64,000 nucleotides of DNA from Pollenia angustigena (taxonomy: Eukaryota; Arthropoda; Insecta; Diptera; Polleniidae). Shown one piece after another: positions 22,365 through 34,675 of the stretch; the first letter of the stretch is position 1, and each line of letters begins with the position of its first letter. The notes beneath the pieces were generated by a model. It searched no databases and was not told the origin of the DNA. It saw only the letters and a program-made list of their open reading frames with translations. Position numbers and translations under genes: made by a program. The stretch lies in contig OV884060.1 of the NCBI GenBank assembly GCA_930367215.1, forward strand, positions 206,029,253 to 206,093,252, given 5' to 3'.

Positions 22365-23582
22365 TAGAGTTGTCAATTATTCGCCTTTCAAGTTTGTTCG
22401 AATAATTCAAATAATTGTTTTTGTTCGCTCGATAAAACGATTAAATCTTAATAATTATTCGATTAATCGATGAGAATAATGAATAAAAAAATTCTTTTTA
22501 CAAACAAATTACTATAACTTTTTCTTTTTTGATGCATAACATTTTTCATCTTAACTCCATATCGTTGTACTACTTAAGGCCGTCACACACTATCCCACAA
22601 AGTCTTACGTATTTTATGAAAATGCAACCCTGTCATGATAAGTTGTTATTGGTTTTTGAAAACTTATTAACAATAATTAGATCAGGGAATCATTTTCATT
22701 AAATACGAAAGACTTTGTGGGATAGTGTGTGACGGCCTTTAAAGGCATCGTAATTCCTTAATAATCCGATATTACTCTGGATTTCCGAAAGACGTTGGCA
22801 GACCAACCATCTTCAGCCAAAGTTTTGTCTACAATTTCTTCTATAGAACAGCCGCTGTCTCTCTTAATGTATTTTTCCATTGGACCAAGTACGGCATTTC
22901 GTGGTGTCGTTGGATTTTCTTACACTACATCGTTTTCAATGGTAATATTGAGATACTTACGCAAATGGTCAAGGTGTATCTCTGTTGCAAAATTAAAAAT
23001 ACGAGATGGCAAATGATACTTACAGTTATTTTGGCGCATTATTAGACGAAATATTCTGATTGCATCAATGCATGTCTGTGCTAAAATCATGGAAGAGGAC
23101 ATGCATTGATACAATTAGTTTATTTCTCCTCATAGAGCGCCAATAGAACTTTAAGATTCAATAGTCATCTCGTATTTTTAATTTTTTAACGAACGAGTTT
23201 TGCAACTCACCTACTCAATTGTTGGTTAATCATTGTGATTTATTACAACCAGGGCTATGGCAACAATATTTTTTTACTATCGTACATTTTAAATAAAATC
23301 ACTAAAAACGTATGAGAATAAATAAAATTCTTAGCTTTACAGCCAGGCCCACGATGTCACACGTAAACTTTCGCATAGAAAACTACATTTAAAAAAAAAA
23401 CAATTTCTAAAATTTGACTGTTAATTTTATTTATTTTTTAATAACAGAAATTATTCGATTACTTGACATTAATTAATCGATTTATTCGTTATTCGAAAAT
23501 CGTCGTTTTTAAATTATTCGAACAAGAGTTTGGTTTTGTTTGATCGATTAATTGAATTATTCTTCATCGGTTAACAACTCTT
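22365..23582. mobile_element. hAT-type element, 1.2 kb, perfect 8-bp target duplication
   Basis: The ends TAGAGTTGTC and ACAACTCTT are inverted repeats. ATAAGTAT occurs exactly on both sides (22357-22364, 23583-23590), the 8-bp duplication typical of hAT. Both arms are rich in TTATTCGATTAATCGA words. The middle has a weak minus-strand frame (NFATEIHLDHLRKYLNI, then a stop, then VLGPMEKYIKRDSGCS) that could be coding debris of an unrecognised protein. A fold-back MITE is nested at 22577-22738. Confidence 0.75.
22577..22738. mobile_element. Fold-back MITE, 162 bp, TTA target (Harbinger-like)
   Basis: AGGCCGTCACACACTATCCC and its inverse at the right end continue as inverted arms of about 49 bp with only a few mismatches. 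TTA flanks both sides (22574-22576, 22739-22741). It is nested in the hAT element 22365-23582. Confidence 0.8.
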
Positions 23583-23587
23583 ATAAG

Positions 23588-24304
23588 TATATCGTCACCT
23601 AAAATACAAAAGGCCGTAACTACACTTTATGGTTTTTTACAGGAGAAGGAATAAACGTTTAAAGACTACTTAAAACTTAATATCCAAATTTTAGATTCAA
23701 GCTTAGAAAACAAAGACGAATTTGTTGCTAAAAAAGAAATTAATGGAAAAAAGTACTTTTTAAGAAATGTTAGTTACGGCCTTTTATACTCTATTTTTCT
23801 GAAACCAAAAAGCCGTAACTACAAGAATAAAATTGTGCATAAAATAAAACAAATGGTTAAGATAAGAAAATAGTGCTTTAAGGACGTAACTAAAAAAGTT
23901 TTTAGGCAAGTGATGTCTTTTTGTATCTATTTATTGTAAGTATTTTAAAACAAAACACAAAATTCCTCATAACTATTAAAAAAATTTATTTAATTTATAA
24001 ATTTAATTCGAGAAAATAAAATTATATTAAAGTGGTTAAGAAAAATAATAACGCAATAACACACATTGAAAGATAATCAAAGGCAACTTGTTTCTTGTTT
24101 TTTTTTTTTTGGGAAAACTGTAGTTACGGCTTTTTGGTTTATGAAATTGTTAACGTTGCAGTTACGGCCTTTTGTTTTACGGAAATAAAGTCGTTATTTT
24201 TGGACGTATACATGTAAGATTTTCTGTGTAGATGTGTTTCAGTTAAGTACGTCATAATCAATCAAAAAGTAGTTACGGCCTTTTGCATTTTAGGTGACGA
24301 TATA
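23588..24304. mobile_element. 36-bp TIR element with repeated GTAGTTACGGCC motif
   Basis: The left arm 23588-23623 starts TATATCGTCACCTAAAATAC, and the right arm 24269-24304 ends GCATTTTAGGTGACGATATA. They are inverted with about one mismatch. AGTTACGGC(C)TTTT or its reverse recurs inside near 23770, 23811, 24121 and 24158. A related end is near 47830-47875. There is no coding frame. It abuts the hAT target duplication at 23583-23590. Confidence 0.65.
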
Positions 24305-24366
24305 TAAAATTGTTACGTTACTGTCTAACTGACTGACGGATTCATCATCCCACAGCATAAACGCCT
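24305..24366 (+). repeat. GACT-family repeat, left piece
   Basis: TAAAATTGTTACG, ACTGACTGACGG, TTCATCATCCCACAGC and AAACGCC match the start of the repeat seen at 38027 and 45215. It is interrupted by the LINE 24367-27268 and resumes at 27269, with AAACGCCT on both sides of the LINE. Confidence 0.6.
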
Positions 24367-27268
24367 AATTATTAGAGACGTACCCCAAGGTTCCATTCTC
24401 GGACCGTTACTGTTCTCAATTTATGCAAATGATTTACCTGATAAGTTACACCATTTCCGTATTAGATTGTATGCTGACGACGTCAAATTATATATAGGTA
24501 CAAAAAAACAAAACAAGGAGGCATGTACTGTCAAGTTGAATGAAGACCTCAAACGTGTTGCGCATTGGGCAGACATAAATGGTTTAAGTTTAAATCCTTC
24601 AAAATCTAAATGTATTATAATACGAAGGAGAACCCAGAAAATCGATCAACGTCCTAAAACTTGTATCAACGACCAACAAATTGAAATAGTTGATAAGGCA
24701 AAACATTTTGGTCTCATTTTTAACCAGGGTTTAAAATGCTATCGCCATATTAGCAAAAGCAGCCAAATTTTGCCTTTTTCCTTTAAAAAAAAAAATCAAA
24801 AATAAAAAGCCGACAAGTTCCACTGCTAAAAAAGCCCACACTTTTCAAAAGCAGCAGCAAAATAAACACACTGTTTTTGAAAAGTAACCTTTTAATGGAC
24901 ACTGCTTTTTCCAACTATTGCTTTTTTAACAATAGCAAAAATTTCATATTTGATGGAACTCAAAAAGCAACGGCAATAACTTTTCTGTTGTAGGAAAAAT
25001 ATGTAGGAAAGAGAATGAAACAAAAAGATTCTGTCAAACAGCCGCCAAATCAAAAACCACTGCATGCTAATAGCCGCAAAATAGGAGATCGACGAAGACA
25101 AGTGATATTTTTCATGCAAAACAAATACAACAAGAATTTGTTTTTGTTTCTATACAATAAAAAATCCAACTGACACTTTGGCTGATTGCCTTTACTAAAA
25201 ATATTAAAAAAAAACCAAAATACACACACATTTCGTGCTATAGTCATGCAAACTGTCGAGCAACAACAACATTACTGAAGAAAGGCAAAAATTTATTTTT
25301 CCTCACCACCATGAAAAAAACCATGTTGCTTGTGCACTGATCAGTATTTTTTCGTTGTAATCTGCCTTTTTGCAGAGCTAATAGCTCTGCTCAGACTGCT
25401 TTTAGCACACACTTCAGCGGCTTTTTGTTATTACCAGCCAGAGAAGAATTTTTGTTCTTTGAATTTTAGATTTTTTTTTGGTTTGTCTTTTTTAACTAGC
25501 TCTTCTTTCAGGAAAAATTAAAAAAGCAAAAGGCGAAATAATTTTTTTTAGCTTTTGCTTTTTATGTGGTTGTCCATTTTTGTCGCTGGCTGGTAAAAAA
25601 GCAGTTGTCAGAAAATAAAAATATTCAAAATAGGAGATTTGCTTTTTTGCACAAACGAAAAACAAAACATTGGCTATTGGAAAAAAATTAAAAATTTCAA
25701 AAGCAGTGGCAAAAGCAAAAATAAAAAGCAGCCAGCTGATGGATGCTTTTAAACCCTGTTTTTAACAACAGACTCACATGGTCAGATCATATAACATTTG
25801 CTTGTGTTAGAACGTACTCAATACTTAGAACACTATGGCAAACACAATGTGCAACACCAATGAAGATTCAAGTACTGATTGCGAAAACATATCTAATACC
25901 AGTCCTCACCTATGGAAGTGAGATCTTTGCAGTGTGATTCAAATAGCAAACATAAGATGAAGGTAGCTTTTAACAACATTACGAGATATGTTTATGGCAT
26001 AAAATATTATTTCAGTGATGGCAATTATATTAATATTATTATTACCCCGTTGTCAAAAAAAAAATATACGGGGTGCTATTTGAAGACTTGTTGAAAATAA
26101 GAACTCTTGTTTATCTGCATAAAATTATAACCACTCGTGAATCTTATTCAATTAAGGCACCAGACGCTAGTGTCGGAATGGCAATTTTTTATAACTGCAA
26201 TACGTCTCTGGAACAATCTTCCCCCAACAATTAAAGAAACCAGCAGCGCCCTGCATTTCAAGCATCAGCTATTAAGATTTTATTCATAAATAACTATCGT
26301 TATTATTATCGCTCTCAATATTGTTTTCGTATATAAATATGTATTTCACTATTCTTTTTTCACTTTTGTTATATTTTATAAAATATAACAAAATTATATA
26401 TGTATAATAACATATTAATTGTTAAAATAATATACCGTAACTCTCGCGTCGTGAAAGTTTTCGATTGAAATGTGTGAAATGAAACAAAAATGCCATAAAT
26501 TGAAACAAACAGCTGTTTTTCTCACTTAACTGTGTCTGTAACTTTTTTGGCGAGTACAAGCTGTCACGTAAGGAAATTACTCGCCAATTTACAGAAAAAG
26601 TGTGTCTGTAACATTTTGTTGAGAAAAGTTCCCGCTTTGAACTGTCAAGTAAACTCACGAATAAAAATGGGGCGAGAAAAAATTTTAACACTAAAAAACA
26701 ATTAAAAATGCAAACTGCAAAGAATAATAATAATAATATTTTATTCTTGGCACATTTTTCATTGTTTTATTATTTTGCTTTTAACATTTTCATAAAATTA
26801 TACGAATGTCTTTAAAGCTCGTTTGCAAACAACAAACATTAAAGTCGCTCTTTACACAATTTGGCATAGCCGACGGTTGTGTTTTCAATTTAAGTAAATT
26901 TTGGTCGCCGTCAACGATATGTGTTATTGGCGTTCTGAACGTCTGCAATGTCACATCGGCTTCGAGTGCAATATTATGACATTTATAACGTAACGACGTA
27001 ATCTCTTTTGATAGTTTTCGACATGAGTTACAGACACACATTTTTCTCACTTTTCGAGAAACGATGGGATATTTTGTTTCGCATCTTTTCGATGCAAGAA
27101 GTTCTCACTAAAGTTACAGAACATGGGTACTGTTTTATGTTATTAATTTGTATATTTTTATGTTATTGATAAATACTTTTAATCATAACTTCATTAGATT
27201 TCTACTCACTAAAACGAATGTGTTGCTGTAGAAGTCCCAAATAAATGAAATAAATTAAATTAAAATTA
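24367..27268 (+). mobile_element. 5'-truncated APE-type LINE carrying a nested hAT
   Basis: The frame opens in the reverse transcriptase at VPQGSILGPLLFSIYANDLP and the catalytic YADD, continues HWADINGLSLNPSKSK, is split by the hAT 24725-25758, and resumes as NNRLTWSDHITFACVRTYS and AKTYLIPVLTYGSEIF. The C-terminal WNNLPPTIKETSSALHFKH and its stop are near 26205-26288. The A-rich AAAT-type tail ends at 27268. Target duplication AAACGCCT lies at 24359-24366 and 27269-27276. About 0.7 kb with two short TGTGTCTGTAAC/GTTACAGACACA inverted words (26420-27110) looks like a further insertion in the 3' UTR. It is dead: truncated, interrupted and with internal stops. It resembles the Jockey/CR1 group; the clade was not resolved. 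Confidence 0.8.
24725..25758. mobile_element. hAT-type element inserted in LINE reverse transcriptase
   Basis: The ends CAGGGTTTAAAATGC and GCTTTTAAACCCTG are inverted repeats. The 8-bp target duplication TTTTTAAC is exact (24717-24724, 25759-25766). Skipping the element and one target copy restores the LINE reading frame across the junction (LIFN to NRLTW), so the insertion came after the LINE. The 1034 bp are rich in AAAAGCAG words in both orientations; no transposase frame was found. Confidence 0.9.
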
Positions 27269-27820
27269 AAACGCCTTAAGTTGGTCTCTCCCGCAATCGA
27301 CTCACTTAGACGGTATTTTTAGGAATGTAAATGTTTAGGGGGTAAAAAGGGTAAAAATGCGCGAATACGATCATCTTTATCTCCAAAACTAGAAGAGATA
27401 CAAGCAAATTGAATACTTTTCGTTGTTCTTAAGAAAAATATGCGGACATGTATTGGGTACTTTTTTTTAAAATTCGGCTCTTTTAAGAAGTAAACGGGTA
27501 AAACCTCGATGTAGGTACATTTTTGTTACGCCATCTATCTTTTAAACTAATAAACATAGAAATAAAGGTTATATTACATTACATTACATTATTACGTTAA
27601 AGGGTAAAAACCGTATCTAATTTTGGTACTTTCTGACAAAACATTTTTCTCCATTCATTGACATTTAATATATATTAAGCTATGGGCTCCCACTACAATA
27701 TTTAAATTTTTGGTTCTAAAATTGAGAGAAAAAAGTATAACACAATTTAGTGTCTCTCTTTTACTTTTGTGTTCTACATGTGGTACTTTTTGAACTTTTT
27801 TCAAACCAAAAATTCGTTTT
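27269..27820 (+). repeat. GACT-family repeat, right piece
   Basis: GGTCTCTCCCGCAATCGACT, CCAAAACTAGAAGAGAT and ACATTTTTCTCCATTCATTG follow the order of the complete family members. It contains an ATTAC microsatellite near 27571-27595. It is cut at its right by the LINE tail at 27821. Confidence 0.6.
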
Positions 27821-30627
27821 AATTTATTTATTTATTTATTTATCATATTGTTATCCTGTACAACAAGACATTAATTCTTATAATTACAGTACAGGATTAG
27901 AAAAAGGTAAATGGGAATTTGTATAACTAAATTTAACAAAATTTTTACAAAATTTAAAATAACATACATATTTGATTATTACATAATAAAGAATATATAA
28001 ATAGTAAAAAGAAAAAAAAAAAAAAAAAAATAGAAGAAAACAATGATATTTATATGTATATTTGTTAATGAAACAAGTAATATATAGCCCTTTTAAAATG
28101 CATTGGATTACTAGTAAATTGAATGCTTGGGGGTAATAAGTTCCAAAGACGAATTGAGTGGGTATAAAATTGCCAAGATGACTGTAGAGTTCGGTATCTG
28201 ACATGCATCAAATCATTGGATCTTTGTGAACGGGTAAACGAGAGTCTCCTATAGAGATACATAGGCATACGTTTATTAATAATTTTATGCAATAGAGTTA
28301 ATGTTCTTATTTTCAACAAGTTGATAAAAGTTACTCCATATAAGTCACTTGCAAATGGTGTAATATGATCAAATCTCCTTAAACCATACACATATCTAAT
28401 CACTGCATTATAACTTAGTTCCAATTTCCGTAAGCTGCTTGAATCACTACTTTCAAAAATTTCACATCCGTACAACAAAGTAGGAATTAAATATGTTTTT
28501 GCAAGAATTAAACGAATTCTTATAGGAATAAATTTTTGTGTTCTCCATAGCGTTCGCAAAAGAGCATATGTTCTTCCAGAAGCTATATTTATTTGGTCAT
28601 TCCATGTAAGAGTACTGTTAAATAATATGCCAAGATTTTGTGCTGTCCTTACAACTTCAATTCTTTGACCGTTTAACGCAACTTCTGGTAAAAAGTTAGT
28701 TCTTGACGATTTACTTTTTATAACTAAGCACTTTGACTTGCACGGATTAATGCAGAGACCATTTGCAGTTGCCCATGAATGTACACGTGTGAGATCAAAA
28801 TTAAACTTACTTACACAATCATCAATATATTTCTCAGGGGAGCTTATGTATATTTGTACATCGTCAGCATAGATATGGATGTTGCAATATAACAATTGGT
28901 TTGCCAAGTCGTTTATATACATAGTAAAAAGTAATGGTCCAACCTTGTGGAACACCTTTAGTTACATTTAGTGAATGAGATCTTATGTTATTGGCAAAAA
29001 CTGACTGTCTTCTATCTGTGAGGTATGAGGTAATTAGACGTACAGAAGCAGTTGAGAAATTGAACATTTTATCAAGTTTTTTGCATAATATACCATGATC
29101 GACCATATCGAAGGCTTTTGAATGGTCCAATAGGACAAGCAACGAAACATCAGCACTATCAATACTTTTACGTATTTCCTCAGAAACATCAATAAGTGCA
29201 CTGACACAACTATGTCCAGGTCGAAACCCAGATTGCCTTTCAGTTATTAAGTTATTATTATTAATATGTTTATAAATCTGCTTATATACCAGTTTTTCAA
29301 AAACTTTAGATAGGTATTGAAGAATTGCAATCGGACGAAAATCACCATTAGATTTAGGTATAGGTATTATTTTCACATACTTCCAGTTCTCAGGGAACGT
29401 GCTCTTTGTTATTATATTATTAAATATATAAGTTATATATGGAATTATCATGGGCAGGATAAGTTTCAGAAACTTTGGGTGAATATTGTCAAAACCAACA
29501 GCATTGGATTTGATATCAAGACAACCTGATAACACATCGACTTCAGTTACACAATCAAAACTAAATGCACATGATAGTGTAGGGGTATAAGTGTTCCAGT
29601 CGTAGAAATGATCATACACAGGTACGGGTGGAAACGTGACGAACATATCATTTAAGGCTTCAACGTCAACTCCTGATTCTACTGGTGGTTTGGATTTGCC
29701 AATACCAATTTTACGTATATTCTTCCACGTTTTTTTAGAATCTAGGGAAGAACTGAAGACACTAAGGTAAAAAGTAGTCTTGGCGCTTTTTATTTTGCGA
29801 TTTACCAGCCTTCTTGCATTACAATATTCCTTATGTAAATTACTTGTTTTAAAACGCTTCCAAGACGCAAACAATTTATCTCTTTCGAGGATAGCACTTT
29901 TTATTTCCGCATTAAACCATGGTTTCTTTCTGTTCGAAGTCGATACTGTTTTTAAGGGTACAGTTGCATTTAAAACACGATCAAGGTTTCTTTCCAAGAA
30001 TTCCAGTTGATTTTCAACAGTAGGCATAAAATATATAGATTCCCAGTCAATGAGATATAACTCAGAGACAACACCAGCATAATTCATATGTTTGAAGTCA
30101 TAATAAGTGTGAGTGGTTGTAATTTCTTGAAGCTTAAAGTCAAAAGCCAAAAACATTAAATCATGTTTGGAGAAACACGGCATTGTGAGCTGATCATACA
30201 ATAAAACTTTATCCTCACTGCTGACAAAAATAACGTCGAGTAGTCAATTTGATGTGGTGTGGTAATACGTAGGTACTGAGGTATTCGTCGGATAAAGACC
30301 AATAGCTCTCATATCGTCTACCAAATAACTTTCTGAGAGCAAATTTGAGTTGAAATCACCACAGATGATTACATTATCATATCTCAATGCAATGTCCTCA
30401 ATAGTTTCTAAGAAGTGTTGGGTATCAATTCGACCATTAGGTCTGTAAACACAACCAACTATGACCTTACTGCCAAAAGACGTAATTTCTATAAAAATAT
30501 ACTCAATTCCATCACCTTGTTCCGACTTCCAACATATTTTGCTATAAATTTCTTCTCTAACATATATTGCCACGCCACACAGTGCTTTGTCCCCATATAA
30601 CGAAGGGACATAAATAGAAGGAGTTGT
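27821..30627 (-). pseudogene. APE-type LINE ORF2 (endonuclease plus reverse transcriptase), broken
   Basis: Read on the minus strand. The endonuclease C-terminal half is at 30244-30627 (VAIYVREEIY, VIVGCVYRPN, VIICGDFNSNL, VPTYYHTTSN). A TGA at 30244-30246 stands where a serine is expected, then LLDVIFVSSEDK. The linker has KPWFNAEIKSAILERDKLF. The RT has FRPIAILQYLSKVFEKLV, RQSGFRPGHS, LLDHSKAFDMVDH, VPQG and then, after a small frame-shifting deletion near 28950, GPLLFTMYINDL and the catalytic YADD, WATANGLCINPCKSK and C-terminal RLWNLLPPSIQ, stopping near 28067. The 3' UTR ends in (AAAT)n at 27821-27845. The 5' end is truncated in the endonuclease. The LDxSKAFDxVDH motif suggests the Jockey/CR1 group. 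No ORF1 or intact copy is present. Confidence 0.88.
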
Positions 30628-31065
30628 CAGAAATTTTTGAAATTTGGTACACAAGCATAGAATAGCTTAGTTAAGAAAAATGTGAATTTTTGGACAAATC
30701 GGTCCAAGGACACGCCTACCTCCCATGTGTCCTGCAATGGAAAAATGTAATTTTAGCTTCAATAATGCCCACAAAACTACAAAAAATTGTCATACTAATA
30801 CACACACAACTAGCAACGTATGTGCAAATTTTCACTTAAATCTGAACAAGGATTCAAGGTCCTGCCATATATCCTTTTTCTTAAAAATGTTATAACACTT
30901 CCAAAAATTATCCGATCGTAATAAAATTTGGTATGAAAATTCATATTTGTTAGATATATATGTGTGCCAAATTTTGGTAGAATCGGATTATAAATGTGAA
31001 AAATACAAAAACATCATTTAATAAAAAATGAGTGAAAAACGCTTAAAATGCTCGTGCAAAAATAA
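30628..31065. other. Unannotated stretch
   Basis: Sequence with GAAATTTGGTACACAAGC- and ATTTTGGTAGAATCGG-like words common in dispersed fly repeats. No frame, terminus or second copy in the window was identified. Confidence 0.35.
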
Positions 31066-31540
31066 CAAGTAAGAAAGTATAATCGGTCAAGCCCGACCAT
31101 GTGATATCCTATAGCATAGTATTTAAAAACAAAGTTCCTAGATTGTAATCTATTTGGGACCCATGGGCAATCATGGACCCACCAGAACAAAATTATGTTA
31201 TGAGGTTAAGATTCGTTTCAAAGTTCTTTCTGCCGAATATTATTTAGATATCTTCATCTTCATATATGGGTTTTTTGGATGAGGGTTTATATGTAACCTA
31301 TGGTTTATATTGGTATGTTACTACATATATTTTTAAGGAAGCTGGCATTAAAAGCTATTTTCGGGAGAATGATTTGTATGGGAGCTATGTTTAAAAATAG
31401 AAAGATTCCAATAAAATTTGATAAGCTGATTTTGATTGCAATAAAATTGATTAGAGATGTGCACGTTCATTTTTTGAACCACGCGCCCTCACTTTTACTC
31501 GTTTGTAAAAGTAAGTATTTATTAAATATATAAATTAATT
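31066..31540 (-). mobile_element. Helentron-like fragment, AAGTATAATCGG type
   Basis: AACAAGTAAGAAAGTATAAT, then the palindrome TCGGTCAAGCCCGACCA and ATGTGATATCC match the end at 57473. The remainder is a decayed interior; the opposite end is missing. Confidence 0.5.
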
Positions 31541-31699
31541 TAACATTTTAATAGAAAATTTTTATTTTCTTTTAAATTTAAAACCCTGTATGCAATATTT
31601 TCGAACACTCCACAATAGAATTGCTCTTACTACAAACAAAGGCTGTTACCAAAAAAAAACTTCTGTCACGTAACCATCTTCAATTTAAATAAAAAATAA

Positions 31700-32940
31700 C
31701 GGCACGAAGTCACATTTTGAAAATATTCTTTATACGATGAAAAACCAACGTCATCTGGGAATTTAGCGCCATCTTGTGTCGACAAAAAGAAACAGACACA
31801 ACTGTTATACTAATTTTTTTTAATTTATCTTGTCAATTTTTCTAATTCAATAGTATATATATTTGGATTTTTTTCTTATTATGTTCCTAGTTTATTTTTT
31901 TTTAACTAATTCAATCTATGAAAGTTTGAGCAAAAATCACGAAAAAAGCATTTTTTTTAAATAAATTTTTTTTTAAGTTGTGGTAAAATTTTTTCAATTT
32001 TTTTTTTTGTAGTTATTAGAAAACAGTCTAAATATTCGAAATCAGAAAAAAACCCATAGACCATATTTTTCTTTTTTTTTTAATATTCCATCAAAGTTAA
32101 GAAATTTTTAGAGCTTAACTAAATAATAAGCATTTTTCAAACCATTAAAAAATATGTATAGGAGCATAATTCCAGTAAAAATTTTTTATAGATGGTTTAG
32201 AATATAGTTAGCTGTTACAGAAAAAAATTTGAATCTCGTAATTCAAAAAATTAATTTTTAACAATTATTTTCTTGAAACAATAAAAAACCAAGGGCATTT
32301 GTGATTTCAGCGCCCTCTTATGCCGTAAAATGCAGACAAACACAAACAATTTTTTATACATATTTTGATTTTTGTTGTTTTTTATTGAATGGTATAAGTT
32401 TGAATTAATATTTCACAGTATTTGTAGTTAATTGTCTTTTAAACTCCTGAAAACTATCAAAATTTGATCAAAAATCATGAAAATAGCCATTTAAAAAAAG
32501 TTTTTTTTTTTCAAGTTGTGGTAAAATTTTTTCAATTTTTTTTTTTGTAGTTATTAGAAAACAGTCTAAATATTCGAAATCAGAAAAAAACCCATAGACC
32601 ATATTTTTCTTTTTTTTTTAATATTCCATCAAAGTTAGAAAATTTTTAGAGCTTAAGTAAATAATAAGCATTTTTCAAACCAATAAAAAAACACTTATGA
32701 GAAAATAAATCAATAAAAATTTTTTACAGTTAGTTCTAAATATAGTAAGCTACTACAGAAAAAAATTTCAATCTCGTGCTTTAAAAAACAACAGTTTTAC
32801 AACAGTTTTCCTAAAGCATGTAAAACTCAAGTAGTTGTTTGGCCATTTTTACTATAAATTCTCAAACTTTGGCGCCCTCTAGCGCCGCCAAAAAGAGTTA
32901 AATCTTAAAAATTCTTCAAAATTCATTTTAATTATTTTGT
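31700..32940. repeat. Tandem repeat of about 540-560 bp, roughly two and a half units
   Basis: A block starting GTTGTGGTAAAATTTTTTC at 31976 recurs nearly unchanged at 32514, continuing through CAGTCTAAATATTCGAAATC and ATATTCCATCAAAGTTA. A GCGCC(A/C)TCT word marks successive units near 31767, 32310 and 32872. No coding potential was found. From 32940 to 33500 I see only AT-rich DNA with a CGGGCATGTTCTGG fragment (33272) shared with 57181-57438. Confidence 0.6.
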
Positions 32941-33504
32941 TATCTATCGATCTGTACATTTTTAAGCACAATATAAGACTTGTTTTTTTTTTGATTTATG
33001 TCTATGGGCCAAAGCACTGTGCGCCACCTCCACGGGAAATTCTATCATCTGTATAGCCGGTAGTTTTTTAAACTAAACAAAGAGTCTATGTCAGCGGTCT
33101 TGAACCATGTCTCAGAAGTATGTATTTAAAAATGTTATGTTCAAAAACTCAATTTTTTTATACATTTTCCTTTATTCCTAATCTTTATCATGGATTTTGT
33201 GAGTATCATACATTCGGCACTTGCATTTTCTAAAACATAATTATCTTAAAATAACAAATTTTTATTTTCGGGCATGTTCTGGAAATCGAGGAAAATTGTA
33301 ATCGAAGCAAATTTTCAGTTAAATATTTTTTAAATTGACCGAATTGTTTTCATGGTTTTTTAGAGAAATTCTAATAAGTATAAGTGATACTCAAAGTATG
33401 ATGTATAGCGGAATAATTTTATGAACCTTTAAAACCGGATCATTTGAAAATTTATTCGATTTCAATTTCATTCGAATTCAGTTTCCAAAACATGGCTCTA
33501 TATC

Positions 33505-33880
33505 AGAGATGTAAATGAATCATATTTATTTTTGAATTAATTCGTGAATCATACACTGAATTAGCAAATTTTGAACTTATTCTTTTCACACACAAAAATG
33601 AATTGAATGAAATTTGAGTCAATTCATTTGAATTTAGAAAACATGTATTGCAATTCATTTGCAATTCAAATGAATTGGGCAAAATGAATTGCAATTCATT
33701 TCCAATTCATTTGAATTGAATTGACTTTGAATTAATTCAAATGAGTTAGAAAATAAGAATTGCAATCCATTTCCAATTCATTTGAATTAATTCAAATGTA
33801 CTCGAAAAATTAATTTGTTATTCATTTTCAATTTATTAGAATTGATTTTGAAAAAAGACTACTATAAGTAAATGTAAAAA
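33505..33880. repeat. AATTCATTTGAATT-rich low-complexity tract
   Basis: Overlapping words AATTCATTTGAATT, GCAATTCATTTCC and TTAATTCAAATG, largely self-complementary, fill about 370 bp. No unit of fixed length was found. Confidence 0.6.
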
Positions 33881-33923
33881 GTTATTATCCATTTAATTTA
33901 TAGAATTAAATTAAAATTCACTA

Positions 33924-34615
33924 CACAGAAAAAAATATCTCAAGAAAATTTTTAACAACACAGTTTGTTAAAAATATAATTTTTGTTCAACAAACTTTGT
34001 GTTTGATTCAATGAAAAAATTTATCAAATATACACTTTACAAAATAGCACTTAATAAAACATATTTAATAATGAAATATTTCTTGATATTCAATAAAACA
34101 AATATTTGAATCAACGGTAAAACAGTATTTTTACAACTCTTGTTCATTTTATAATAGGTCATAATTCTCATTCGCTTAACAGTTTTATTTGGTTAAATAT
34201 CTTTAGTTTTGCCAAAGTCTTTAGAAAAAGGTTTCCTGATGATCTGGCTTAAGCAACCAGCGAAACGCACATAGAACTAGCTTATCCCCCATAATAAATT
34301 TTTGTGTATTTATTTATAATGGAAAAAAATTGGCAATTAAGCACGTCACCATTAATAAATAAAGATTCGATAAACATGATTTATTCAACATTTCCAACAA
34401 TTTATTTTAACAAAACATTTTGTTAAACAAATTATTTTGGGCAACAACTTTTTTTATTGATTCAATAAACTTGGTTGTTGACTAAAAATTCAATAACTAT
34501 ACCTACAAACTTTTTTATCAATAATGCAAAAATCGTCATCGCAGAAAATTCAAAATTTTTTTTTTATCAAATATGCGATTTACGTATTCAAATATGAAAA
34601 TTATTTTTTTATGTG
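33924..34615. mobile_element. CACAGAAAAA-family TIR element downstream of gene B
   Basis: It starts CACAGAAAAAAATATC and ends TTATTTTTTTATGTG, flanked by TA (33922-33923, 34616-34617). The interior (AACAAACTTTGTGTTTG, ATTCAATGAAAAAATTTATC) matches 63145-63795. It ends 60 bp beyond the gene B stop codon, so it probably supplies part of that gene's 3' flank; the AATAAA at 34453-34458 (minus strand) lies inside it. Confidence 0.7.
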
Positions 34616-34675
34616 TACAAGTAAATGGCAAATTTAAAAGGTGATTAATGGTGTTGTAAAATATCTGGTTGCTGT

